Shown piece by piece: positions 9,030 through 16,987 of a DNA stretch of 64,000 nt. A program made the position numbers and the translations under genes. The number at the start of each line of letters is the position of its first letter. Positions within the stretch are counted from its first letter, which is position 1. This stretch comes from COE1 sp910588595 (GTDB lineage Bacteria > Bacillota > Clostridia > Lachnospirales > Lachnospiraceae), in contig CARDBT010000001.1 in assembly GCA_948957135.1 (NCBI GenBank), forward strand, positions 62,001 to 126,000, given 5' to 3'. The notes beneath the pieces were generated by a model, which had not been told where the DNA came from, searched no databases, and saw only the letters and a program-made list of their open reading frames with translations.

Positions 9030-9076
9030 GGGGGAAAACCTTTCCCCCTACGGGCTTATGCCCTACACCTCGGTGT
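9030..9076. repeat. Three short hairpins in series downstream of the LacI gene
   Basis: Three perfect stems follow one another: GGGGGAAA/TTTCCCCC (9030-9048), GGGC/GCCC (9052-9063) and ACACC/GGTGT (9065-9076). They lie 60-105 bp after the LacI stop. No clear U-run follows, so they are not a standard intrinsic terminator. The rest of 8972-9150 shows no gene. Confidence 0.5.
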
Positions 9077-9150
9077 AATTTGTGAACAGAAAGTCCAGGG
9101 AGCAGCCTTCATGCCCGCAAAGTCATTCCCTGAGCGCAAACTAATTATGC

Positions 9151-9765
9151 TTACCATGCTATAATTTCGTACATTCCCATACTGTCATCCCACCCCATCA
9201 CTTCCATATAACAGCTCGTGGTGGTGTGCCCTGTTCCATCATCAAAAGCAAACGATTCCAAATCAGTATAAGCTGCCCATTCAACATTATTCAGACCTGC
9301 TTTATCTGGAGCTATAAAACCCGTTCCCCAGCTGCCGCCATTGTAATTATCATCATAGTTATACCATTCAAGGATATCATGCTGTCCAATTGTCTCATTC
9401 CAATTCCCCTTAAGACTCGGATCCCATATAATTCCATTTGCTTCAATGATGGTACGGTAAGCCGCTATAAGCTCCTCTGCCGTATATGCGTCCCCTGAGG
9501 CAGGTTCAGGCAGTTCGGGGTACACGTATTTAGGCGGAAGTGCAGCACGTCCTTCTGCCTTTCCATAATTCTTATAATGCTGGTAGAGTTTTGTTGTATC
9601 CCTTCCAAATATCTGCATCAGATCAGGATATGTTTCTGCATAGTAATCACTGTCAAACAATGTGCCATCTGGCATTCTTTCAGGACTTGCCTGGACAGTT
9701 ATGCCACTTCCTGCCACCATGACCATTGTCATTGCCATCATAAATACTGCATTTTTTTTCTTCAT
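9151..9765 (-). CDS. Secreted protein of unknown function with a DYYxxxYPDL module
   Basis: The 204-residue product starts with a clear signal peptide (MKKKNAVFMMAMTMVMVAGS, cleavage likely after VQA). Residues about 37-75 contain FDSDYYAETYPDLMQIFG, LYQHYKNYG and AEGRAA. I have seen this pattern, DYY...PDL...L..HY..YG..EGR, as a repeated module in secreted clostridial proteins. A Pro-rich linker follows. The C-terminal domain of about 110 residues is rich in Trp, Tyr and acidic residues, with no motif I recognise. It stands alone, with a strong AGGAGG ribosome site. A 164-bp palindromic repeat starts just upstream of it. Confidence 0.75.
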   Translation of the reverse strand: MKKKNAVFMMAMTMVMVAGSGITVQASPERMPDGTLFDSDYYAETYPDLMQIFGRDTTKLYQHYKNYGKAEGRAALPPKYVYPELPEPASGDAYTAEELIAAYRTIIEANGIIWDPSLKGNWNETIGQHDILEWYNYDDNYNGGSWGTGFIAPDKAGLNNVEWAAYTDLESFAFDDGTGHTTTSCYMEVMGWDDSMGMYEIIAW

Positions 9766-9796
9766 ATAATCGTTCCTCCTCGTAGTTTATATATCT

Positions 9797-9960
9797 TTAG
9801 GATCTGTAGGAAAATAATCGATGCAACTTGCGCAGGATATTTCTTCGAGGATGTATAGCAAAAAACGTAGGCGTAGCGGGCTACGGCGAGGCTTTTTGAT
9901 ATGCATAATCGGAGAAATAGACAAGTCAAGATGCGTCAATTATTTTTCTACAGTTCCTTA
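9797..9960. repeat. Long palindromic element, copy 1 (about 164 bp)
   Basis: The two halves are imperfect reverse complements along their whole length. The outer ends are TTAGGATCTGTAG on the left and, read inward from the right, TAAGGAACTGTAG. The centre is GTAGCGGGCTAC. It fills the gap upstream of the secreted-protein gene. It shares size, layout and end sequence with the element at 36823-36985 and layout with that at 12685-12851. The structure resembles a MITE or a large structured RNA. The remaining bases to 10167 are AT-rich and otherwise empty. Confidence 0.8.
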
Positions 9961-10167
9961 TGATTAATATGTGAATCATATATCATTTGAAAGATTTCCA
10001 AAAATAAAAACTTTCAATACGTTCTACACATTGCCCTTTTAGAATTATAGCATATTATCTTACCCGATACAAGATGCATATGTTCAACTAATTACTAATA
10101 GCAAAATATTACATATATTTAATATTTTACACATATACTAAAATACAAATATAGGGAGTAAACTTTT

Positions 10168-10428
10168 ATGATCAATTACGAAAACTGTTGGAAAACAATG
10201 GCTGAGAGAGGAATTACGAAATACGCTTTGATCTATCATTATGGTATGAGCAGCAATACTCTGCGGAGAATGTCGCATGGAGAGTCCATAACGACTTCAA
10301 CCGTCAATGAACTTTGCCTTATCCTACATTGCCGACCAGAGGATATTTTGAGCTTTGAAGTCACAGAGGAAGAAGACACTTATCAGAAGCAGCGGGAACT
10401 TGAGATTGCAGAAAAGAAAAAGAAATAA
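10168..10428 (+). CDS. Small Cro/CI (XRE) family transcriptional regulator
   Basis: The 86-residue product is a minimal XRE-type DNA-binding protein: WKTMAERGITKYALIYHYGMSSNTLRRM forms the helix-turn-helix, followed by TTSTVNELCLILHCRPEDIL, the conserved last helices (usually L..IC..L.C...DI). A charged, Lys-rich tail ends the protein. AGGGAG precedes the ATG. Such proteins are common orphan regulators or antitoxin-like proteins in Firmicutes, but no toxin partner is next to it. The target is unknown. Confidence 0.85.
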   Translation: MINYENCWKTMAERGITKYALIYHYGMSSNTLRRMSHGESITTSTVNELCLILHCRPEDILSFEVTEEEDTYQKQRELEIAEKKKK

Positions 10429-10512
10429 TATCGCTTTAAAACCAAATTCTTTCCCACTACCAGGCAGATTCAAGACTTTCACCCGTTAGGAACGTGCGTT
10501 GCCAGTCGCACG

Positions 10513-10554
10513 AAAAAACAAGCAGAAGAACTGATGTTTTCCTGCTTGTTTTTT
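10513..10554. terminator. Bidirectional terminator between the XRE gene and lysA
   Basis: AAAAAACAAGCAG pairs with CTGCTTGTTTTTT around a loop of about 16 nt, giving a 13-bp stem with U-runs in both directions. It lies between two convergent genes, just beyond the lysA stop codon, and can serve both. Confidence 0.85.
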
Positions 10555-10555
10555 A

Positions 10556-11827
10556 TTAAAACTCAAACTTATTATAGATGTCAAAACAATCCAATGTCGC
10601 AAAATAATCTTTCGGTGACTCCGCGCGTCTGATGAGCTGTACACTTCCATCTTCTCTCAACAAAAGCTCTGCCGATTTCAATTTGCCATTGTAGTTATAC
10701 CCCATGGAAAAACCATGCGCACCTGTGTCATGAATGGCAAGATAATCACCCATTTCAATCTTGGGAAGCATTCGGTCCACGGCAAATTTGTCATTATTCT
10801 CGCAGAGAGACCCCGTTATGTCATATCGGTGATCACAGGGAGCATCCTCCTTGCCAAGCACTGTGATATGATGATATGCACCATACATAGCCGGTCGCAT
10901 GAGATTCACTGCACATGCATCAACGCCAATGTACTCTTTGTGCGTATGCTTCTCATGGATCGCCTTCACAACAAGATGTCCGTACGGTCCCATCATAAAA
11001 CGTCCGAGCTCCGTGTAGATCGCCACATCCCCCATTCCGGCGGGCACCAGCACCTCCTCATACACCTTCCGCACTCCCTCGCCGATCACTCTGATATCAT
11101 TGGCTTCCTGATCCGGTCTGTAAGGGATTCCAATACCACCCGATAGATTGATGAATCTGATATCTGCCCCTGTCTCGTTTTTCAGCTTTACCGCCACCTC
11201 AAACAGCGTCTTTGCAAGAGTGGGATAGTACTCGTTTGTAACGGTATTGCTCGCTAAAAATGCGTGGATCCCAAAATTCCTGACACCCTTTTCCTTCAGG
11301 ATCCGAAATCCCTCAAAGAGCTGCTCTGTCGTGAATCCGTATTTGGCATCCCCAGGATTATCCATGATATCTGTCGTGATCTTAAAGAGTCCACCCGGAT
11401 TGTAACGGCACGAGATGGTCTCCGGCAGCTTTCCGATCGTTTTCTCCAAAAACTCAATATGTGTGATATCATCCAGGTTGATCGTGGCGCCAATCTTCGC
11501 AGCGTACTCAAATTCCTCCGCCGGCGTATCATTGGAAGAGAACATGATATCCTTTCCCTCCATGCCCATCGCACTGCTCAGCATCAGCTCTGTGAGCGAT
11601 GAACAGTCACACCCGCAGCCGTACCCGCGAAGAATATCGATCAAAAAGGGATTTGGTGTCGCTTTGACTGCAAAGTACTCCTTAAATCCCTTATTCCACG
11701 AAAACGCCTCCCTCAGTGCCTGCGCATTTTCCCTGATCCCTCTCTCATCATAAATATGAAACGGTGTGGGATACGTCTTTGTGATCTCCTCGATCTGCTC
11801 CTTAGTAACAAACGCTTTTTTACTCAT
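10556..11827 (-). CDS. lysA: Diaminopimelate decarboxylase-type enzyme
   Basis: The enzyme removes CO2 from meso-diaminopimelate to give L-lysine and belongs to the PLP-dependent fold-type III decarboxylases. In the 423-residue product, YFAVKATPNPFL holds the PLP lysine (about residue 53). Downstream are HAFLAS, INLSGGIGIPY (the Gly-rich PLP phosphate loop) and ELGRFMMGPYGHL. GSLCENNDKFAVDR contains the active-site Cys donated across the dimer, and GAHGFSMGYNYNG follows the family pattern. It is encoded 10 bp after the TrmB-type regulator and is probably cotranscribed. Other members of this superfamily use related amino acids, but DAP is the best guess. Confidence 0.9.
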   Translation of the reverse strand: MSKKAFVTKEQIEEITKTYPTPFHIYDERGIRENAQALREAFSWNKGFKEYFAVKATPNPFLIDILRGYGCGCDCSSLTELMLSSAMGMEGKDIMFSSNDTPAEEFEYAAKIGATINLDDITHIEFLEKTIGKLPETISCRYNPGGLFKITTDIMDNPGDAKYGFTTEQLFEGFRILKEKGVRNFGIHAFLASNTVTNEYYPTLAKTLFEVAVKLKNETGADIRFINLSGGIGIPYRPDQEANDIRVIGEGVRKVYEEVLVPAGMGDVAIYTELGRFMMGPYGHLVVKAIHEKHTHKEYIGVDACAVNLMRPAMYGAYHHITVLGKEDAPCDHRYDITGSLCENNDKFAVDRMLPKIEMGDYLAIHDTGAHGFSMGYNYNGKLKSAELLLREDGSVQLIRRAESPKDYFATLDCFDIYNKFEF

Positions 11828-11837
11828 TTTGAATAAC

Positions 11838-12578
11838 TTATCTCCTTTCCTTCACATTGTCCCCTTTGGTTAATTGAATCAGCTTTATCTCATTTCTAAG
11901 TGAATCCTTAAAAACGTCTACAAAATTTTTTTGCCCGCAATACAGGCAGCTGTCTGTCACACTGCCCGTCATCTCTCCGGTAAGAACGAAGCTTGAATCA
12001 ACGATCAGTCTCAACTGTCCGTCACACTGCCTCTCTGTCTGATAAACAATGCTGCCCTTTATCTCTGTGGGCGGCAGCTCACTTACCAGGAGCACTACCT
12101 TTTTCCCGTCCGCTGAAAGCTGTTCGAGATGACGGCGGAACTGCTCAAGGTACACTGTCGGCATGGACAGATACACTCGGTATTCGACATGTTCGAGCAT
12201 ATTGTAGATCTTATCCGTAATATGCCTGTGGCTGCTGATCGTGATATAGCCCTCTGAGCTGTCCCTGATCTGCGGGATCTGCGCCGAAAGTTCCTGCTTC
12301 AATTCTTTCAGACGCCGGATCCGGTTCTCGCAAAATTCTTCTATCATGACTGCGATGTACTTGTTCGTCTCCCCTGCTAGCAAGTATGCAGCGCCCTTCT
12401 CCACCAGGCTGGCAAGCGCACCGTACACATTGGATCGGGATATTCCTGTGATCTTAGACACCTCATACCCCGACAAGTCTTTGTTCTGCAATAGACACAG
12501 ATATATATTTGCCTCCTGTCTGGTCAGACCGAACTGTACCAGCCTTTCTGCCAATATTTCCAGTATTGTATTATCCAT
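11838..12578 (-). CDS. TrmB-family transcriptional regulator
   Basis: The 246-residue product has an N-terminal winged helix-turn-helix typical of TrmB proteins (LVQFGLTRQEANIYLCLL, then GYEVSKITGISRSNVYGALASLVEKG). A short coiled segment (CENRIRRLKELKQEL) and a C-terminal phospholipase-D-like sensor half (VYLSMPTVYLEQFRRHLEQL) follow. TrmB proteins in archaea sense sugars; in Firmicutes the ligands are mostly unknown. It is the upstream gene of a likely two-gene operon with lysA, which suggests control of lysine supply. This is inference from context only. Confidence 0.85.
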   Translation of the reverse strand: MDNTILEILAERLVQFGLTRQEANIYLCLLQNKDLSGYEVSKITGISRSNVYGALASLVEKGAAYLLAGETNKYIAVMIEEFCENRIRRLKELKQELSAQIPQIRDSSEGYITISSHRHITDKIYNMLEHVEYRVYLSMPTVYLEQFRRHLEQLSADGKKVVLLVSELPPTEIKGSIVYQTERQCDGQLRLIVDSSFVLTGEMTGSVTDSCLYCGQKNFVDVFKDSLRNEIKLIQLTKGDNVKERR

Positions 12579-12638
12579 GCGTCACTTCTTCCATTTCTTC
12601 ATTCAAAACTTTTGTCTCCTTCCGCCGCCTTGTCCTGT

Positions 12639-12688
12639 CACGAATATCAGGCACTATTTACTTCAATATTAATGCAACGCTGCTCTAG
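12639..12688 (+). repeat. Extra 50-bp copy of a palindromic-element arm
   Basis: This 50-bp stretch, beginning CACGAATATCAGGC, is repeated in the same orientation at 12802-12851 with two mismatches. Because 12802-12851 is the right arm of the palindromic element at 12685-12851, this is a solo arm abutting the full element, sharing its CTAG end. Confidence 0.85.
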
Positions 12689-12851
12689 TACAGCATTGTA
12701 TTAATAATCGAGTAAATATCACCTGCTGTCCGCGCCCTCTGCACACCTTCAAAGCTAGACGTAGGGGCCACTACGCCGTCGCTTTGAAGGCGCACAGATG
12801 ACACGAATATCAGGCGCTATTTACTTCAATATTAATGCAACGCTGCACTAG
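12685..12851. repeat. Long palindromic element, copy 2 (about 167 bp)
   Basis: The element starts and ends with CTAG and folds into one long imperfect hairpin. The left arm (from CTAGTACAGCATTG) matches the reverse complement of the right arm over about 80 bp, including a perfect CCTTCAAAGC/GCTTTGAAGG pair near the centre. The centre is GTAGGGGCCACTAC, comparable to the GTAGCGGGCTAC centre of copy 1. It fills most of the gap 12579-13004 together with the solo arm and a 15-bp tandem repeat. Confidence 0.82.
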
Positions 12852-12934
12852 CCCTGCGGATGGTACTCAAAATAGTGGTACTTAACAGGAACACTATACT
12901 ATAGACTGTCATAAATGTCAAGAAGTGCAGCAAA

Positions 12935-12991
12935 AACTATGCTGCATTGAACTATGCTGCATTGAACTATGCTGCATTGAACTATGCTGCA
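12935..12991 (+). repeat. Tandem 15-bp repeat, about 3.8 copies
   Basis: The unit AACTATGCTGCATTG repeats three times perfectly, followed by a 12-bp partial copy. It ends about 14 bp before the stop codon of the HAD hydrolase gene, which is transcribed towards it. Each unit contains TGCA. There are no spacers, so it is not a CRISPR array. Confidence 0.95.
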
Positions 12992-13004
12992 CATTTCCAT
13001 ATGC

Positions 13005-13628
13005 CTAATCTGTCAACGATTTGCACATGACACCTTTTTCCTGCAATAAACGCCGAAGTTCTGCCACATCGCCATAGTACACACACCCATCCATACCCAG
13101 ATTTCCAGCCGCCTCTACGTTCGCCGGCATATCATCGACAAAAAGGCATTCTCCAGGTACGAGCGAAAAAGTCCTGAAAAAATCAAGATACGCCGCCGGT
13201 TCTGGTTTGAGCAGCCCATGTTCGCAGGAAATCCAGATTCCCTTCATATATGCAATCGACTTGATATCCCGGCAAAATATCCGAAAACGGTGCGACGTAT
13301 TAGACATCAGATACAGATCATATCCATTATGGGATAACTCTTCCACCAGCTGCTCCATCGGTGGATTGGGCGGCTGTATCATCCGATACTCTCTCACAAA
13401 CCGCTCCACAGTATCATGCAGATATGCCGGTATCCTTTTACAGACAGACGCGACTGCTTCATCGTCTGATATCGTTCCCCTGTCCATCTGCAGCCACTCC
13501 ACCGATGCGCAGAGGTGATTCTTGATCCATCTGAAATCTTCCTCGCTGTCTACATATCCATAGATATACTCCCTGGCGTTGTATACCGTAAGCACATTTC
13601 CCATATCAAATACAATATTCTTTATCAT
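13005..13628 (-). CDS. HAD-superfamily hydrolase
   Basis: The 207-residue product begins IKNIVFDMGNVLTVY. This is HAD motif I but with Asp-x-Gly in place of the usual DxD, as found in many YihX- and epoxide-hydrolase-like members. LYLMSNTS is motif II, a Lys follows at GLLKPEPAAY (motif III), and CLFVDDMPANVEAA is motif IV. The helical cap lies between motifs I and II. The start at 13628 follows GGGAGG; a longer frame to 13718 lacks a good site. The substrate is unknown, probably a small phosphorylated metabolite. Confidence 0.88.
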   Translation of the reverse strand: MIKNIVFDMGNVLTVYNAREYIYGYVDSEEDFRWIKNHLCASVEWLQMDRGTISDDEAVASVCKRIPAYLHDTVERFVREYRMIQPPNPPMEQLVEELSHNGYDLYLMSNTSHRFRIFCRDIKSIAYMKGIWISCEHGLLKPEPAAYLDFFRTFSLVPGECLFVDDMPANVEAAGNLGMDGCVYYGDVAELRRLLQEKGVMCKSLTD

Positions 13629-13718
13629 AGCGCTGTCCTCCCTTGATCTGCTTTCCCCTATCGCCTCCGATGCTGCGGATGTCCGCACTGGCAGCAGGAT
13701 CGATGATCTTTGACGCAT

Positions 13719-13748
13719 TCGAGCAGGGAAAACATATCCCCTGCTCGA
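13719..13748. repeat. Hairpin with TCGAGCAGGG arms
   Basis: TCGAGCAGGG pairs with CCCTGCTCGA around AAAACATATC. It lies between the signal peptidase gene and the HAD gene. Related hairpins occur at 28977-29002 and 63636-63666, so it is probably a dispersed repeat. A T-rich stretch follows on the plus strand but not on the minus strand, so it is a poor terminator for the minus-strand gene before it. Confidence 0.65.
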
Positions 13749-13789
13749 TCTTATTTAAATATAGAATTTTATATCCTTATCCGAATATT

Positions 13790-14302
13790 CTATTTCAGGA
13801 TCTTTATCTCAGGATAATACTCAAACTCAGCCTTTCCTATAATATTATCCATTTCGACAAACTTGTTTGTCCAATATCTTGAATCCCATGAGTTACTGCG
13901 GTTGTCACCCATCATAAAATAACAACCTTCCGGTATCCTGTATGGTCCGAAATCTTCATAGAATCTGTTCTGTGTAAAATCTGATATCATCCTGCCATCG
14001 ATGTACACTCTGCCGTCAATACCCTCGATCACTTCTCCCGGAAGCCCCATAATGCGTTTTAAATACAATGTCTCCCCATCATCAGGATAATAAAAAGATA
14101 CTATATCCCCTCTCTCCGGAACATCACAAATATACGCAAGACGGTTAATAACAATCCTGCTCCCCGTCATGACCGTCTGCTCCATCGACCCTGTCGGCAC
14201 CAATGCACTCGCCACAACATTATTTTTTATCCAGAATGCAACGATCACAGCAAGTAAGATCAACTTCGACCATTCGTAAATACCTTTGACAATCTTCCTC
14301 AT
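13790..14302 (-). CDS. lepB: Signal peptidase I
   Basis: The enzyme cleaves signal peptides from exported proteins at the outer face of the membrane. The 170-residue product has one N-terminal membrane segment (WSKLILLAVIVAFWI). The catalytic Ser is in VPTGSMEQTV, the catalytic Lys in YLKRIMGLPGE, and the conserved GDNRSNSWDSR box lies near the C-terminus. The ATG at 14300-14302 is preferred because AAGGA lies 8 nt upstream; an ATG 18 bp upstream is weaker. It follows the membrane-anchored protein gene by about 35 bp and likely shares its transcript. Confidence 0.94.
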   Translation of the reverse strand: MRKIVKGIYEWSKLILLAVIVAFWIKNNVVASALVPTGSMEQTVMTGSRIVINRLAYICDVPERGDIVSFYYPDDGETLYLKRIMGLPGEVIEGIDGRVYIDGRMISDFTQNRFYEDFGPYRIPEGCYFMMGDNRSNSWDSRYWTNKFVEMDNIIGKAEFEYYPEIKILK

Positions 14303-14336
14303 ATTATATCCTTCTTGCAAGCATTTATTAAAAAGC

Positions 14337-15626
14337 TTATCTGTCCACGTCCTGATCTACTGCATACTTTGCCGCATACTGTACTTCTCCATCATCATAC
14401 AGGTCAGTCAGAACCAAGGACGATTCATTATATAGAATCACCTTATCATCACAATAGATCGAATATATTCCACTCTGCAGCAGTCGTGTTAACGCTCTCG
14501 CTTCAAACTGATCATTCACATAAACAGGCATCACTTGAAACAGAATCTCTGCGCAACCAGTATCCGGTGAATACACAACAAGATCATTGAGTGCAGTCTT
14601 GCAATACCCGTCTGCAGCATCGATATATGCAGTTCTTATCTCACCATTCTTGAATTCATAATAATGCTGCCAGTCCAGACTGTTATTGACCGGATGATCA
14701 CGAAGATAGACTATGCTCATCGCCTCATCATACCTCATAACACCGGCTTGATACACAGTTGTCCCTTCCCGATCAAAAATATTGAATGCATACTCTGTGC
14801 CACTGCCCCCATCCAGATTTCTGACAAATCCATCATAGCTGGATATGGATCCCATCACAAATCCATTTTCTCTCATAGTATCAGCAATATAGTCGACAAC
14901 AAACGCATTCTTCATCCAGTATAGATCAATAAACTCCGAGAAACCATTCTCAGCAGCATAGTTCAAATATGCATCGGACACATAAAGTTTGATCCTATGA
15001 TCCCCCAACAACTGAATGTCGATCGCATCTTTATCCCCTGCAAATGATGCGATGTCAGCAAAGTACCTGGCAATCTCTTCATTTTGGTACGGGTCAAAAT
15101 CAACTGTCTCCACATCGTCATTGCAGCCAAAAAGATTGCTGTACTGAACATAGACCGGAGCCAGATACACCGCTCTATTTCCATGCTTTTCTATCATGGA
15201 AAATGCCTCATAGAGCATCTCATCAACTTCGATCTCCTCGTTCGGGTGTTGATTGATATAATACAGGTTGTGGACTCCATCAAACCCCTGGCTCGTGTGA
15301 AACAACTGGTATGATGTCCTCGTCAACTCTGAATACAATTTTTTTACCGCTCTTTTCTCCGCTGTCGCTGACAATTCCCCTGCTCCGATATAGTACTGAA
15401 AGATCAGTTCCCCAGAACAATCCGCCTCCGACGAACCCGCTTCAATCGTGGTCCAACCGGCATCAACAGTCAAAAATGATATCAGCGAATATCCAAATGC
15501 ACACATACCGATCAAAAGCAGCACAACTACCACACCAAGTCTGACTTCGGGGTACTTTTCAAATAATTCGATCCGTTTAACAGGTCTCGGGTGCCTGTCA
15601 TCCCTGTCTCTAGCTGTTCGACCCAA
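14337..15626 (-). CDS. Membrane-anchored extracytoplasmic protein of unknown function, ApbE-like features
   Basis: The 429-residue product has a basic cytosolic N-terminus, one membrane segment (residues about 29-52) and a large outside domain. The region DIQLLGDHRIKLYVSDAYL, FIDLYWMKNAFVVDYIAD and the later HYYEFKNGEIRTAYID faintly recall the ApbE FMN-transferase fold, but I cannot find the conserved Mg-binding and FMN-binding residues, so this is a weak suggestion. The only in-frame start is TTG at 15624-15626, 1 nt after the oppF stop, implying translational coupling. It may be an accessory of the Opp transporter. Confidence 0.6.
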   Translation of the reverse strand: MGRTARDRDDRHPRPVKRIELFEKYPEVRLGVVVVLLLIGMCAFGYSLISFLTVDAGWTTIEAGSSEADCSGELIFQYYIGAGELSATAEKRAVKKLYSELTRTSYQLFHTSQGFDGVHNLYYINQHPNEEIEVDEMLYEAFSMIEKHGNRAVYLAPVYVQYSNLFGCNDDVETVDFDPYQNEEIARYFADIASFAGDKDAIDIQLLGDHRIKLYVSDAYLNYAAENGFSEFIDLYWMKNAFVVDYIADTMRENGFVMGSISSYDGFVRNLDGGSGTEYAFNIFDREGTTVYQAGVMRYDEAMSIVYLRDHPVNNSLDWQHYYEFKNGEIRTAYIDAADGYCKTALNDLVVYSPDTGCAEILFQVMPVYVNDQFEARALTRLLQSGIYSIYCDDKVILYNESSLVLTDLYDDGEVQYAAKYAVDQDVDR

Positions 15627-15627
15627 A

Positions 15628-16947
15628 CTACACCACCACTAATATCAGCAGCAATACAAACAGGATTATGATCGCTGCGATCACAAGCAGACCAGCGATC
15701 GCACCCTTTTTGCACACAGTATAATTGCGGTAATAATGAAAATGCTTAAATACTGCGGCGGCGATCAATCCCAGAACCGGCAGGAAGAATGATATGATCT
15801 TGTACCACACACTTCCTGTATCGTGAAGCGGCGCCTGCAAAAACTCATCTTCAGACGCCGTATGAACATCTGTTCGTTCTTTGGATTCGCTCTTCTGCTG
15901 CGGCGCATCCGGATTGACGATATTGATCGACTTCAAAGGGATCCCTTTCTCACGAATCGCTTTGTACTCCTCGATCTCCTTCTTGCTGCCATAGACATAA
16001 TGCTCATGCCCTATATTGACAAGTTCCGGCTGATCGGTACTGTAATCATGCATGGACGGATCATATGTGTAAAGTACCTTATTCTTCTCCAGCTTTGGAT
16101 CTGGTATCGGGATCGCTGAGATCAGGGAATGGGTATATGGATGCAGCGGAAAATCAAACAGCTCATCCGCCTCTGCGACCTCCACAATATTTCCTTTGTA
16201 AATGACACCAATACGATCTGAAATAAATCGAACAATAGAAAGATCGTGGGCAATAAACAAATAGGTAACATTCTTCTCAACCTGGAATTTTTTAAGCAGG
16301 TTCAAGACCTGTGCACGGATGGATACATCCAAAGCAGAGATCGGTTCATCTGCAACCACCAGTTCTGGTTCCATTACCATAGCGCGGGCAAGACCGATTC
16401 TCTGACGCTGTCCGCCAGAAAATTCATGCGGATATCGCGTGAGATGCTCCGGCAGCAGTCCGACCTCATTGATCATCTCCTCGACCTTGCGGACACGGTC
16501 CGCCTCATTGGTATACAGGTGAAAATTGTACAATCCCTCTGACACGATATAGTCCACTGTAGCACGTTCATTGAGAGATGCCGCAGGATCCTGAAATACC
16601 ATCTGGATATTGCGGATAACCTCCCTGTCCAGAGAATGCGGGATCTTTCCAGAGATGCGGACACCCTTATACAGGATCTCTCCTTTGGCACATGGATTGA
16701 CACGGATCACAGCTCTTCCGACCGTCGTCTTACCGGATCCGGACTCCCCTACAAGGGAAAAAGTCTCTCCTTTGTATATGTCAAAACTGGCGTTCTTGAC
16801 AGCTCTCACCGCACCGGCACCCTTGCCGAAAGTAATATCGACATTCTTGACTGATAACAAAATCTCTTTGCCATTTTTTTCATCAATTGGACCATGCTCC
16901 GGCAAATGAGATACACGTCCTGATTTTTCCTGATTTAGGTTTGACAC
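15628..16947 (-). CDS. oppF: Oligopeptide ABC transporter ATPase OppF with C-terminal membrane extension
   Basis: The 439-residue product powers peptide uptake from the cytosolic side. It has Walker A GESGSGKTT (about residue 66), Q-loop VFQDPAASL, signature FSGGQRQR, Walker B LVVADEPISALD and the H-loop AHDLSIV. The oligopeptide C-terminal motif (HPYTHSLISAIPIPDP) follows. After it, about 110 extra residues include a polar linker and two strongly hydrophobic segments near the end (IISFFLPVLGLIAAAVF and GLLVIAAIIILFVLLLIL), which are unusual for an ATPase subunit. The start codon is GTG with GGAGA upstream. Confidence 0.93.
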   Translation of the reverse strand: MSNLNQEKSGRVSHLPEHGPIDEKNGKEILLSVKNVDITFGKGAGAVRAVKNASFDIYKGETFSLVGESGSGKTTVGRAVIRVNPCAKGEILYKGVRISGKIPHSLDREVIRNIQMVFQDPAASLNERATVDYIVSEGLYNFHLYTNEADRVRKVEEMINEVGLLPEHLTRYPHEFSGGQRQRIGLARAMVMEPELVVADEPISALDVSIRAQVLNLLKKFQVEKNVTYLFIAHDLSIVRFISDRIGVIYKGNIVEVAEADELFDFPLHPYTHSLISAIPIPDPKLEKNKVLYTYDPSMHDYSTDQPELVNIGHEHYVYGSKKEIEEYKAIREKGIPLKSINIVNPDAPQQKSESKERTDVHTASEDEFLQAPLHDTGSVWYKIISFFLPVLGLIAAAVFKHFHYYRNYTVCKKGAIAGLLVIAAIIILFVLLLILVVV

Positions 16948-16987
16948 GTTCTAAATCTCCTATCTAAAGTCTTTGATCATAAAGTCT

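Noticed and set aside
12935..12991. CRISPR-like short repeats
   Set aside because: The copies are contiguous with no spacers and no cas genes are present; it is a simple tandem repeat.
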